In this document: piece after piece, positions 1 to 11,800 of the stretch
Layout: the number at the start of each line of letters is the position of its first letter
Numbering within the stretch: the first letter of the stretch is position 1
From: Bolinopsis microptera
Taxonomy: Eukaryota; Ctenophora; Tentaculata; Lobata; Bolinopsidae
Direction of reading: 5' to 3'
DNA length: 64,000 nt
Assembly: GCF_026151205.1 (NCBI RefSeq)
Contig: NC_087082.1
Location: forward strand, 10,734,901-10,798,900
Program-made: the position numbers and the translations under genes
Notes under the pieces: model-generated
Seen by the model: the letters and a program-made list of their open reading frames with translations, nothing else
Told to the model about the DNA's origin: nothing
The model's database searches: none

Positions 1-323
1 CAATTTATCTGCTTACGTGTAATTTCAAAGTTATCAGTTACCATGTCTTTTATCTAATTTTTATCAGCAGATTTATAAATCTGCTGTTCATTTGTAGTTA
101 TTACCTTGCTAGTTATGAGTAAATTTTTGCCTTCCATCAATTGAGTGCAGCTTTCAGTTTTAAAATTTTCAGTTTATTCAGATTTTTCGTTTTCGATATT
201 GCAAATTTTTAATAAATCATGTTCAGATTATGGTGATAATGGATGTAAAGGTACTTCAACCGAATTAACAATCCAACCGTGTGTATGACGTGTCCCAGTA
301 GCCAATCATAATATATATATATA
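1..323. other. AT-rich flank, no gene seen
   Basis: AT-rich sequence with a short (TA)n run at 311-323 just before the TIR element. I see no coding exon or RNA gene here. Confidence 0.4.
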
Positions 324-1420
324 TACCTTACAAGACTTTTTTGTTGCGGACCAATTTGCGACGACCGAAATTTTGGCGGTCCAAAAATATGGCGAAATTG
401 ATCAAAAACCGTCACATTTCGGACGTCACAGAAAATAAGGGTATTTTTCATCATTTTGTTTTCTGACACAAAGGAAATTCAAAATTTTCTAAAAATCGGT
501 AAAATCATGTTGAAACAAAATGAAACTTATAAATCGATTTCTTCATCTTCCTCTAAGGGGTCCGGCTCGACTCTTTCAGTTTCACGCTGTTCTCCAGTGT
601 ACTCCCAGGAGTAAGATTCTCGGATAAGCTGCTTCATCTTGTACACGATGTCTCCGAGGCCTTTGAAAGTAAGTTTCAACTTGACTTCCAATCCACCGGA
701 GGGTATAGCCATAGGGGAACGACGGTGTCTGCTATCCTCAACAACTCCATTAATTTCCCCACCGTGGCACATAAAATAGTGACAATGTTTACTAACTTCT
801 AACGGAATATGTCCAACGGTTACCAACTGTGGAACAAGCAAACCTCTTCCGTCCTTTATCCGCTTCACGGCACACGCATACCGATCATGTTGAAGAGACA
901 CATCGTTAGTTTCCCGACGGATAGTAACCTTCTCGTAGATATCAGTCCATGTGGTTACTTTTCCGGAACAAGATCCTTTTTAAATTGACTTGAGTAATAA
1001 GATGATTACTGATTAGTGCTGATTTTAGTATTTCAATCTAAAATCTAAATTTTACTCTACTGATCAATGACAGTATATCTGCATCACATGACTTATTGAG
1101 TTTGGTATTAAATTGTTTATCTTGACTTAGTCTCTTATAAGACTTTTATGTTAGCACATAAATGTAATTTATTGTAAATTTAAAACGTATTACTTGACAT
1201 TAAATTCATCATGTAATATTGTGTTTTTTTGTCCCACCATTATATCACTAACTTTTCAAGAACAAAATGAATCGATGAAGCCACAATTATTGGAATAAGC
1301 TAAAAATAATGCGACGGATTCTATTACGACGACCGAAATTTTGGCGGTCCGAAAATATGGCGAAATTTCGGGAAAACCGTCGCATTTCGTACGTTAGGTA
1401 TGAAAAGGTCTTGTAAGGTA
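324..1420. mobile_element. DNA transposon with TACCTTACAAGAC terminal inverted repeats
   Basis: The left end TACCTTACAAGACTTTT (324-340) is matched in reverse at the right end, AAAAGGTCTTGTAAGGTA (1403-1420). The outer TA on each side looks like the TA target duplication of Tc1/mariner-type elements. Just inside each end lies a related block of about 68 bp (360-427 and 1328-1396) sharing GACGACCGAAATTTTGGCGG, and these two blocks are in direct orientation. The element is about 1.1 kb and carries one open frame, the HIRAN-like frame on the minus strand. I see no DDE transposase in it, so it is probably non-autonomous or a capture vehicle. The superfamily is inferred only from the TA duplication. 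Confidence 0.6.
527..979 (-). CDS. HIRAN-like domain exon inside the TIR element
   Basis: The frame is open from a stop at 980-982 down to a stop at 527-529. The first Met is at 899-901, but similarity starts further upstream, so the true 5' end is probably an exon border or truncation near 976. The order of motifs is that of HIRAN-like proteins common in cnidarians and fish: TTWTDIYEKV, then the acceptor-like REtNd..HDRYACAV, VGHIPLEVSKHCHYF, a GGEI strand, and GGLEVKLKLTFKG. The C-terminus is acidic (EPDPLEEDEEIDL). HIRAN domains bind DNA 3' ends in HLTF-type proteins; a role for this single-domain form is unknown. It lies wholly within the TIR element, so it may be element cargo rather than a host gene. 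Confidence 0.55.
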   Translation of the reverse strand, partial: KGSCSGKVTTWTDIYEKVTIRRETNDVSLQHDRYACAVKRIKDGRGLLVPQLVTVGHIPLEVSKHCHYFMCHGGEINGVVEDSRHRRSPMAIPSGGLEVKLKLTFKGLGDIVYKMKQLIRESYSWEYTGEQRETERVEPDPLEEDEEIDL

Positions 1421-2129
1421 GATAATTGTTCAAGCATTCTGAAAATCTACCGGAAAAGTTTCCTACCTTACTCCTTCATAAAGATATTCGCTATTGAAGT
1501 TAGTGCTTTTTTGAAGAATACTTTTATAAAAACACAAAAGTTGTGAATTAGTATTCTCTGGTGTTGGACTTGGACCATCCCTTGGGTTGTGGAGCTCAAT
1601 TTTGCTTCTTAAAGGTCTAAATTGTGTTATTAAGGTCTAAATATTATTATTATTAAGGTCTAAATATTATTATTATATAGGCTAGTTTTAAAGTTGAAAA
1701 TCTAAAAGTTGCACACGTGGGGACACGCCCAAATTGATTTAAAATAGCTAAAATCACTGAAAATCGTTATTTTCACGATTTTTATCAACTTTGGAGTCCC
1801 GTTGTGATTCAAGTTCTTTTTGAAATCTTCTGAAACTTTGCATGCTTATCAAACTATATATTAAATACCACTATGCAAAAATTTACGGTGATTCAATATT
1901 GTTTGCGCACGCAACGTCCGCTCAAAGTTTGCACGTGCGAAAGGTGAGAATTTTGCTCATTCTTGATTTCGAATATATTCTGCTTTCCCACGATATTTAA
2001 ATGGCATTATATATAAATTAAATGCCAACTTGAATGAGTATAAAGTGCCATATTCAGTCTGTTATCGACAGATATACCTACCTAAACACAAGGGAATGTT
2101 TTTAAAGGTAAAATTTCGAAATCGTTGAA
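1421..2129. other. Intergenic AT-rich stretch
   Basis: A 25-bp duplication, aaggtctaaatattattatt, lies at about 1632-1678. The rest (about 1680-2090) is dispersed-repeat-like AT-rich sequence with no frame I can support. Confidence 0.4.
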
Positions 2130-2407
2130 ATTACCTCCTTATTATTATAAGGCAACCCTCGAGATATAATGAAGTTGATACATCTCAAATGCCTGATATC
2201 AACCAGAGGCGACAGAACAGACACGACCACCTTTCCCTGAAGTGTACTGTGGAAGCAAAAGCTCACTCCTTTAAGAAAAGCTTCTTCTTCAGAACACACA
2301 GTGTCTGGAATGACCTACCAACTGACCTTAAAGAGATAAGTGATGCCGGAACTTTTAAGGCAAACCTGGCAAAACACTTTTGGGACAAATTGACAGACCC
2401 TGACTAA
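2130..2407 (+). mobile_element. LINE reverse transcriptase C-terminal fragment
   Basis: The open frame ends at 2407 and shows the typical last segment of CR1/L2/Rex-type LINE ORF2: a basic stretch RRQNRHDHLSLKC, then SFFFRTHSVWNDLPTDLK and GTFKANLAKHFW. The tail after the stop contains CCCCCGCC and then AT-rich sequence, as in 3' ends of such LINEs. It is 5'-truncated and dead as an element. Confidence 0.75.
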
Positions 2408-2755
2408 GTTAATGAGTGCAAATGATATTTATATGTGGCCCCCGCCACTGATAGATCGGTCACGATACTGAATATAACAACTATAATATAAAAATAAATC
2501 TATTAAATAATATTAAATAACATTTACGTTCTGTCACCATGATTTGACCCTGGTGCAGTCCTCAGTTAATATACTTAACTGGATTACGCGAACTTTATAT
2601 CCGACTGTAATCTTGCTTCTAAGCGCTGTGTTATATTCTAGAAGACTGACAGTCTTGTGTTGAAAGACGAATGTGATTTAGAAGCTTATCAAAAAATTAA
2701 AATCTTAGCGAGCCACGAATCCATAAATCCAAACAAAACTCTGTCTTAACACATT

Positions 2756-3091
2756 TCAAACAACAGTTTTGTCCACACTACACACTTTACCTCCTCTAAT
2801 GAAGTGTCTCTTATCTGGCTCGTCGTTTGATCTCTTCTTGAGTTCTAAAACAAGCTTTTGCTGTTCGGCATGTTCCTCTGGAGACCTATCTGGACTGATG
2901 AAGACTTTACCGAAATGCTCCGAGCTACGGAGATGCCTTGCTCTAGTCAAAATCTGCTGCACGATTGTAGAGCTCGTCAAAGTCACCTTAACAGGTCTAT
3001 CAGCCACCTGTTTCTTATCCTTGGATTTGATCAAACCAATTCTGCTAGCTTCTATTTTTGGCTTTTCACCAAGTTCCAAAAATAGAAGCAA
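2756..3091 (-). mobile_element. LINE ORF1-like fragment
   Basis: The 111-codon frame contains PVKVTLTSSTIVQQIL, then a stretch of charged helix, VFISPDRSPEEHAEQQKLV and RRHFIRGG-like KRHFIRGGKVCS. This order (PIKV, ISPDRTPEE, EPDKRW-IRG) is recurrent in ORF1 proteins of CR1-like LINEs. It is opposite in strand to the RT fragment at 2130-2407, so the two are not one intact element. Confidence 0.6.
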
Positions 3092-3271
3092 GTTCTGAAA
3101 ATGGTAAGGCTGAAAATGGTAGGGCTACAAAACTAAGTTGGAACACATCTTGTTTGAATACTGTTGAACCAAATTCAACTCTCTGCAACAACACAAGCAG
3201 ACAAAATTTCTCAAAATCCGTTTTATCTGCTCAACTGGTTCTAAATTCTTGAATCCAGCCAAGGGTATAAT

Positions 3272-3850
3272 GGGTGTTCTGGGAGTGCTAGGGCCACCAA
3301 ATTTCGTAGGAACATTATTAGGGTCAATACCAAACGATTCCGACCTGTTTTGGGGCCATCCGACGAGTTTTAGAAAAATGTTCATTTTTGTTCATTTCGT
3401 TCATACCATGACTCAGGGAGTCTTGGGCGACTATTTTGACGTCAAAATAGTTAGTAAACACATCCCCCTACACCGTACAATCATCTCCAGCACTCTGCAG
3501 CCCCTTTAACAGACTGAAATGACCGTATCAATATCGGATACTCAGGAACCAGCTTTCTGATACGGAAATGGAATCAAGTCTCTAGTGGGCGTTCTGGGAG
3601 TGCTAGGGCCACCAAACTTTGTAGGAACACTATAAGGGTCAATACCAAACGATTCCGACCTGTTTTGGGGCAATCCGACGAGTTTTAGAAAAAATTTCAT
3701 TTTTGTTCATTCCGTTCATTCCATTACTCAGGGAGCCTCTGGCGACAATTTTGACGTCAAAATAGTTAGTAAACACATCCCCCTACAGTTACACCGTGAA
3801 ACCATTTCCAGCACTCTGAGACTACTTTAACAGACTAAAATGACCGTATC
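3272..3850. repeat. Pair of direct repeats, about 260 bp each
   Basis: Copy 1 (3272-3530) and copy 2 (3587-3850) share long stretches such as TTCTGGGAGTGCTAGGGCCA, CGATTCCGACCTGTTTTGGG and TTTGACGTCAAAATAGTTAG, with scattered substitutions and small indels. They are separated by about 56 bp. The nature is unknown: this could be a dimeric interspersed repeat or a local tandem duplication. Confidence 0.75.
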
Positions 3851-3968
3851 AAAATGCCTCAAAAACCGTATCATCTGGTTCCACAATTTCCGATTTATCT
3901 TCTGTTTGCCGCGGACGCGATACCTAAAACCTAATGAAAGCTTACGGCGCGGCTGACATTGTCATGCT

Positions 3969-4020
3969 TTCAGGCGCGCTACGTTTCAGGCGCGCTACGT
4001 TTCAGGCGCGCTACGTTTCA
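3969..4020. repeat. 16-bp tandem repeat, about 3 copies
   Basis: Three head-to-tail copies of tttcaggcgcgctacg, GC-rich against an AT-rich background. Confidence 0.85.
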
Positions 4021-4221
4021 ATACCACTCGTAGGTGGGCGCACCACTGTGAGTCTAGCTTCCTTGCTATTCATATTTCCCCCGACAGATGATACTCACTT
4101 AAAGTTGAATCGATGCATTTTCGAACGCTGATTCCGAATCACCCCACATGACATAGGGTTTAAATGCTCCCCTGGCGAAAAACTCTCTCGATGACCATAT
4201 TAGGAAGTTTGCCTAATTTCT

Positions 4222-4305
4222 CGTTAGGGTTAGGGTTTCAGCATATGCTTTAGTTAGGGATTGGGTTAGGGTTAGGGTTGGGATCAGATTAGAGAGTTAG
4301 GGTTT
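4222..4305. repeat. Degenerate interstitial telomere-like repeats
   Basis: Clusters of TTAGGG and variants (gttagggttagggtttcag, then gggttagggttagggttggg, then gagttagggtttcg) interrupted by other bases. The motif is the animal telomere repeat. The tract is short and degenerate, so it is an internal remnant and not a chromosome end. Confidence 0.6.
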
Positions 4306-5866
4306 CGAATACTGAATAGCTATTCATGATTCAGGGCCACATAGAGAACGTGTTAAAAAAGTCACGTGACAATCGAGTGTAGACAGTAGAGTGATTTATC
4401 ATTATTATTACATTGTCCTGCGAGGGTGATGTTTTTCAATAATCAATAAAAACTTGAAGAAAGAAAGTTATCAATTATGACGAACAAGTTAAAAGATCAA
4501 TTTATCAATAATCAAGATGTAAACTCAGATAATCTATGAAAATAATACTTGTTATAATAAATTGCATGATATAGTTATACTTTCTTGAGCTCATTTTTTA
4601 ATATTTTAAATAAACTATCTTTTCGGCCCTTTAAGCTTAAAAGTGATCCCGCCACTCGGGATCATTTTTATCCCGAGTTGGCACATGGCCAACCTGTATG
4701 CTGTAAGTATTTTGGAATGATTAGTGAGTTTCGCCTAGGTGCCATATTTGATGGTGCGCGGCTTTTGGAGCAAAATTAGGTGTAAAAGTCGCGTAATTTG
4801 ACGAAATTCGTTGATTTTTGTCGTATTATTCTGTCATATCTTCGGTTCCTGAACATGAATCATGCTGAAAATTTGTCAGAACCTTTCAATCATACTTAAC
4901 TACCGAACCTAATTTAGTTGGGAGAGATTGGCCTTGATTAAGAGGTCTAAAAATGACAAAATAGGTATAAATTCGTTGATAACTCAAATTCTGAGCATCG
5001 AAATTGCTCAAACTAAATTAGGTTCAGTAGAACATAAGTGTTTACGTAAGCTGACCAAATTTCAACAAAATTGTTATATGGGAAGTATTATAACTTTTCG
5101 ATTGTTTCAAAAATAATGTGCTGGCCGAAATAAGAGCTAAAAACCATTCAATGGTCAGCGCGCGCGTCTTATTGTCGATGGCGCACTGCCTACTGTAAGT
5201 ATTTTTACATTTTTCTACTTTCTATCAATTTTCCATTTATCTACCTCGTCTATCAATAATTTTACCTGAGGACCCCAGGCTTTTATGTTCATTAACATAT
5301 AAGAATATAGATTTAGCGGAATGACAGGCTGAGCGCGGCCCAGTAATCAATAATTTTGACTAATTTTTTAAATAATCGCATGTAAATTGTAACAAATATC
5401 GCCAGCCACCAACTTTAACAAAAGGTTGATATGCAATACTGGATGAGAGTGATACCGAAGGTGAATGGAAGTTATCTTAGTACTTTAGTAAAATAAACAA
5501 TCGTAATAAATGAAAAAGGTGATAATTTTGATAAAGTCTCGTTCACAGACACAGAATCTAAAACATACAAAATAAAATAGCGTCTAAATCTACAAATAAA
5601 ATATCGTCTATGATCTAAATCTAGAATTAAAATAAAATAATCGAATAATGTCACATAAAAGTTCTAAAAATATATCTATGATGTTTGATAAAATAAAACA
5701 TATCACAGTGATAAATTAATAAATTAGAGTTTGGGCAGTAGCCATTTCAGTCATCATGATAAAATAGGGCGGAAAACAGAACAACGCCCATAAAACAGTG
5801 GCCCAAGAATCTGTCAAACAGAATCGAGTAAAAAATAAATCCACTTCCATGACAAACTGGCCTCCG
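4306..5866. other. Intergenic region with small inverted repeats
   Basis: No coding exon is supported. A short hairpin (ctcgggat / atcccgag) lies near 4655-4676. The words gaacctaatttagtt (about 4907-4921) and aactaaattaggttc (about 5012-5026) face each other. The last 400 bp before 5867 are AT-rich and should hold the 3' UTR of the minus-strand receptor gene. Confidence 0.4.
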
Positions 5867-8800
5867 TTATATCCGCTCATAATGCGGTTCCGAGTGCCTG
5901 CTAATCCCGGACCCGTTCTGTCCTGGGTAGCTGGACCCTTGCTTGTAGTTATACCGCTCATAGTCCGGCCCGGAATTTGTATCACTTCCGCAGCTGTTTA
6001 TAGTTTTCATCTTGATATAGCTGTTGTCAGCGGGGCCCGGTTTGGGGCTGTCGCAGTGGTTGGAAGAGTTGAAGCTACGGTACGGGGCTGCTGCTGTGTC
6101 TTGGTCCGGGGTTGGCATCTGGAGATTGTAATGTTAACAATTGAGAATATGTTCCGAAACTAAAGTTGTGAAATACCGAGTAACTACCGGTATTGGGGAT
6201 GATAATATCCTATTTCAAGGGTAACGTTAGATCACCCCTTTATTTCAATGTTTTGAGCGTATATCCCCTTACTCTCAGTGCAATGGGATTCCGCCATACT
6301 CGAACATAACAGAATAATCCATATGGTAAAATACCACAATGACCCTAAAAAGCAGTACAGATAATACAAGAAGCGCGGTGTCTAGGAACACACAACGAGA
6401 TAACCCACTCACTAGCTGACGGAGACAGGCTCTATTACATTTCTTGTAGAAAACAGCTGCAGCCACGCCCAGTATAACCACTGCTGACAGTCCTAAAACT
6501 AATGGAGTCCACATCTCTGAAAAATAGTTGGTAAAATATTTGCACAAAAGATTTTAATAAACCCGCGTGTCGCGTATCCTCATGTTTTCATAGTTTATCG
6601 GTCGATTAAAGAGTTTGGTTTAAAGACGTCTAGATAACTTAAGTTGTGGATTTTCTTTTTGTTATTATAAATTATAATAATCACTGATAGAAAGAAAACC
6701 ATCTTGTCGCTAGAGAAGAATACGTAGATGGTAACGACCAAATATGGTATTAATAAATCGTATTTTCAATCGCCTTTTCAACCAACCTTCAATCAACCGA
6801 TGAAGAAACACTATACATTGTGTTATTCAACCAAAAAAATGGACAGTAGAAAGTTGCTATTCGCTGTATTTGGCAAACTTCTCGATTTCTTCAAAGTGGC
6901 GAGGTCCAACAAAAAGCATACAAACTTTTATCGAATACAATAAAATCAAAACATTAAAATGAGGCACATTCTTATCATTTCTTTCATTCCATTATACTCC
7001 TGATGCGGTAGCGATGATTTGCCCACACTCTCTTTTATTCTACTGATAAATGCCTCAATAGTCTTGGACCACCTATGAACTTATCATTTGACCAAACAAA
7101 TGTTAAATTATAATTCTTTGCATACACTTTACAGTTCTTAACGTATAAAAGCACAAAGGTGCACCAAATATGACTAATGATGTACCTAATTGTGATTGTC
7201 TCGAGAGCATTACTTATTCTTAAACCAGACACCCCAATGAGCATCCGTGGTTCGGAACAATCGAGTAAATGTTACCTCACAAAAACCGCGTTAAAAGATA
7301 TGTAGCCTACTTGGCGTTTCTTTTGTGTGTTCTATTAAGCTTAGGCTATAGATTTAACCGGTAAAAGTGAAACATTCAATCTTGCTCACTTGCTGTACCG
7401 TTTAACACGTACGTCGCGTATCTTTTGTTTTTTAGTGTCTGTGGACAAAGAGGACAAAAAGGAAAAAAAGGATCAAAAACCCAGAAACCTTTCTTATCTT
7501 AGACTGTGAGATGGCGGAGGACAGTGATTCGTTTTCAGACACCAACCCAAAAGTTGACAAAGCTATTGGAAGTGTTATAGCCCTTATCTTTATTGTCGGA
7601 ATCCTGGGAAACTCCTCGGCATTCTGCTACTTTTTGCAAAAGAGAAAGAGTTGGGTCCCCAACATGAACAAACTCTACATAGTTATCACATCATTTGATA
7701 TTTTAACTACTCTTTTAACCATTCCAGTGATGATGTCATTGTTTAACCACCGTAAACCCATGCTATTTGAATCTTCTGTATTTTGTGGAGCCTGGACCAC
7801 CACGCACGTCTTCTTGATAAGGATGTCCATATTTTTAGTCGCTGTCTTGAGCATAACAAGAACAATTGAAATCTGGCCCTTTATCAAGCTCCCTTTCGAA
7901 CAAGTCAAGCTGTCCTCCATATTTGTGATGATAACAGGATATGGAACTCTAGTGCTCACTCTGGATGGTGCATTCTTTGCTTCTGGCTGGATAAAAGGAT
8001 CCTACTACCCTACTCTCTGGTCCCACTGCGTGTTCGCAACAACCGAACACGTGCAGTCTCTAAGAGCCAAGACGTTTCTCTTCGTGCTCTTTCAGGTTGA
8101 AGTAATCCTGCCTTCTATATTGATCTTCATCAGTCTTGTTGCGTCCACCATATCGCTGATTAAAGGGCGGCGTAGTGTTACAACTGAGAGCGAAAGTGAG
8201 GCTCGGCACGCCTCGATTACCATTACGCTTGTTATAGTTGTTTTCTTGTTATGTAACATGCCAACTTTTGTCTACCAATTTCTGTTGGACTTTAAACCAT
8301 CTTTGCTGGAAGCCAAGACAAGCAACGGAATGTTCAAAAAGTACGGAAACTTGTTATTCCTGTATGTCCCGTATATTCTGAATGCTGCACTAAACCCGTT
8401 GGTGTATTGGCTGAGGATGTCCCCATACAGAGAGCAGCGCCGGACATTTGCTAGATATTTAGGGAGTACTCTTAAGTGCTCAAGAGTGAAGCGAAAAGAT
8501 CATCAGGAGAGATCAGAAAAAGAAGAGATAAAACCTAGAAAGAAGGTTAAATTTAACCTTTAAAAAAGACATTACAATCTCCAGTGTTAGCAAGGCTTGG
8601 AACTATTTCTATTTCCTCAAATTCGAACTTGTCATGTGTATCTTGAAAGGATATGACGAAATTTATGTGTTTATGATTATGATTCATCATCTAGTTTAAA
8701 TATGAACTTTCCTTGAACCTTAGAAATAGAATTTAAGATTTAAGAACCGGGCAAGAAACGTTACTGATTCTAGAGTGCGCTGACTTGTGAACTGTGCTTT

Positions 8801-11800
8801 TAACTGTTTTAGAAATAAATAACGTCTTATGTTTTGACCATGCTCGATAATATATGACAAACTTAGCTATAGTTTTTTAAAAAGGGTTAAAATAGATTAA
8901 ATACAAATGCTTCCGACCAGAGTTGAAATTCTGTTAGAATTGAGGATAAAAACATACCCATAACTTTAGTGTCGATCTGCTGAGAGAAGAAAACGCACTC
9001 GAACATTGAACTGACAGTAAGATTCTGCTTCATGATAACGAAATTGAGGTTCTCTGGCGATAAATCCTTGATGAAACTGCAAAGATAGGGGTGTCATTAT
9101 TATTAGCTGTCAGTTTTATGTTTCTTTCAAGTACGTCTGTGTCATTTTAGAAGCGCAATTTGATGAAAAAACATGTTTTATAAAACGAAAATGTTTTTAC
9201 CACATATATAATGATTATATATAATTTTGATTTACGAGATTCTTTTTAAAAGATTTTCAAATTCATCAAATTTCTGATCATTTATTATAATGATCTGCCA
9301 AACAATGTCAACCCATCTCATCGGAAATTTAATGAATTTGAAAATCGTTTAAAAAGAATCTCGTAAATCAAAATTAAGAATTCCACATTGCCCGTACTTC
9401 ATACTTACTGGCAAAGTACAGTGTGTCTAGAGTACTCTATCGTGATGTTCCATTTCTGAGATTTAGACTCGCTGTTAGGAATTCCAAACTCCAGACTGCT
9501 TCCCCGGATATGGGGCCGTATTTTATATTTTGTACAGTCTGAAATAATTGTCACGTGGTTATTTGTCACGTGGTTAATTGTCACGTGGTTATTTGTCACG
9601 TGGTTATTTGTCACGTGGTTATTTGTCACGTGGTTATTTGTCACGTGGTTATTTGTCACGTGGTTATTTGTCACGTGGTTATTTGTCACGTGGTTGTTTG
9701 TCACGTGGTGATTTGTCCGCGCGGCTCTGCCTTGTGCTGAGACGTGGATTCTGGTTGGGAAGTGAAACAAACACGTGACAGCAGTTAACTAGTCAGCTTC
9801 CACTATTGACCTATCAAACCCCAGACTCTCCTATCAAAAATAGATGCTCAACCTCCTCACCAGAATCAAATTAAACATCTATTATTATAGTTAAAGCAAC
9901 TTCTCACGAACAAACATCACCACCATGGCTACCATTAAATTGGACGTTGATCCAATACTGGAGTGCTTCTTAATAACTATAAAAGAATCTACCGATAAGA
10001 AAAAATATCAACCAAACTTAATAAAAATGTGTACCTGAGCAGCCAGCCTCTTTTACGAGTATTTTAATCCCTGAAGGGTCGATATTTCCGTAATCCGTTA
10101 CATTGTGCAGGCATATGTTAACGAATGTCTTTTTTCCATGAACTCGTTCGCTGAAATTAAAACAAATATAATTTAATCATGATGTCACGATTCATGAATC
10201 CTTCCCCTAATTTTAAAATTTCCTTGGAGTAAAAACAAGAGTCTAGTTAAAAAGCCATGTAGGAATCGATTGCTTAGGACTGTGTGAACTATGAAATCCC
10301 CATCCTTCAAAAGGTGACGATATTTGAGGTGATCAGGATTAATCAGGTTGTTCCCTCTTATTAAACATTCTAAGATCTGTTCCAGTATTCAATCTCTCTT
10401 CGATCCTTTTCTTAAAAATCTTAGTGCCTTGGCCAGTAAAAAGTGCCAAGGATTGAGTAGAAATCCAATACAAGCAGGGTGACACCTTCAACAAAAGCTT
10501 AACTACAATAGTATTTATATTTATTATTTATATTGTAGACAATAGAGGCTGTTAGTCCTTGGTCCGGGTATGGGAACGAACAATGGTCCAGAACAAAAGC
10601 CTCGTTTTCAGAAATTTACTGGCACTGTAGTGGTTAGTATCATATTTTAAACATGTTTTAAACTAATTAAAACACTACAAATCTATTGCATTTATTGAGG
10701 ACGTTACAGAAGGAATTGATTTAATATAGTTTGAGAAGTCCTAACTCTCCTCACGTCCGAAAATGTCGTTTCTCTTGTATCAAATATAAGCACAGCTATT
10801 ATATTCGGTAGAACACAGTATGTATAACCCTGGGCAGTATCTAGATAGCCCGACCACTGTCACGAACAACTGTCTACCAGATCATATTACTGCATAATAA
10901 CAGTATCCCCTGAATCAAGCAGGGTTCACATTATCGCACGCGAATTTCAATCAGCGGTGGTGTCAAGGCTTATTAAACGATTAAGCAACCTTACGAGATC
11001 AGTTCACCACCTCCAGCCGCTGTATTACAACCCAGTCATCCAGCTGATGTATTACAGCCTAGTCCTCCAGTTGCAGTTGATCATCCCCCTTCTACAAGCA
11101 GAGTAGCAACTGATAATGCTTCACAAAAAACGAACGACTTAGGCCCTTTGTTTCTGTCTAGTTCTAATGTACCGTCACAATAGTGACTTTAAATATATAA
11201 TCAAGAGTACTAGCCTGCTGATTTATCGCGGCTGTTCTCATCTGAAACTATGCTTGGTGTAGCTCGTTGGGATAATGGATATAAAACCAAATTATTCTCC
11301 CTTCTCTAGGTTACGCTGCATTCGCATGGCAGCATAGAATAGACGAAGCCCAATACATAAAGACCAAGATGCAGGCAATTCAGAGACACGCTAGTATCAT
11401 GATATCAAGAGGACTCAAAAGCACACCACTAGAAAACTTGGAAATCATGGCAGGAATCAAACCCATTGATCTAAAACTCAAGGAACTGGCCATACTTTCA
11501 GCTCGGAGACTCAAAATTAACGGTAATTGGAATTCTAACTACCAGTTTAGCAGAACAGGAAACTGTAAGTCCCATGCATACAATCTGGACAAAGCTATGT
11601 CAACCATACCAGCGATGGAATGTAAAATTACGGACATTATCGAAACTACCACAGTTTTGGATCGGAAGTTTAAAACAATAATACAGGAGCGGTCTAAAGC
11701 AACACAGCAGGTCGGAATCACCCCAGCAACACATTGGGCTATTTTCACAGACGGCTCAAAAATAGAACAGTTCCCAGGTGCAGGTTACTGTGTAATAAGA

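Noticed and set aside
209-469. 86-codon minus frame at the left edge
   Set aside because: It runs across the transposon end and a TA run and has no protein-like features.
5716-5985. Minus frame with a hydrophobic segment overlapping the receptor tail
   Set aside because: It is another frame of the last exon; phase from the TM exon supports the 5867-6118 frame.
9405-9778. Frames of VICH/SRGY/NNHV repeats
   Set aside because: Produced by the 15-bp minisatellite; only the non-repeat end (9409-9538, minus) is a real exon.
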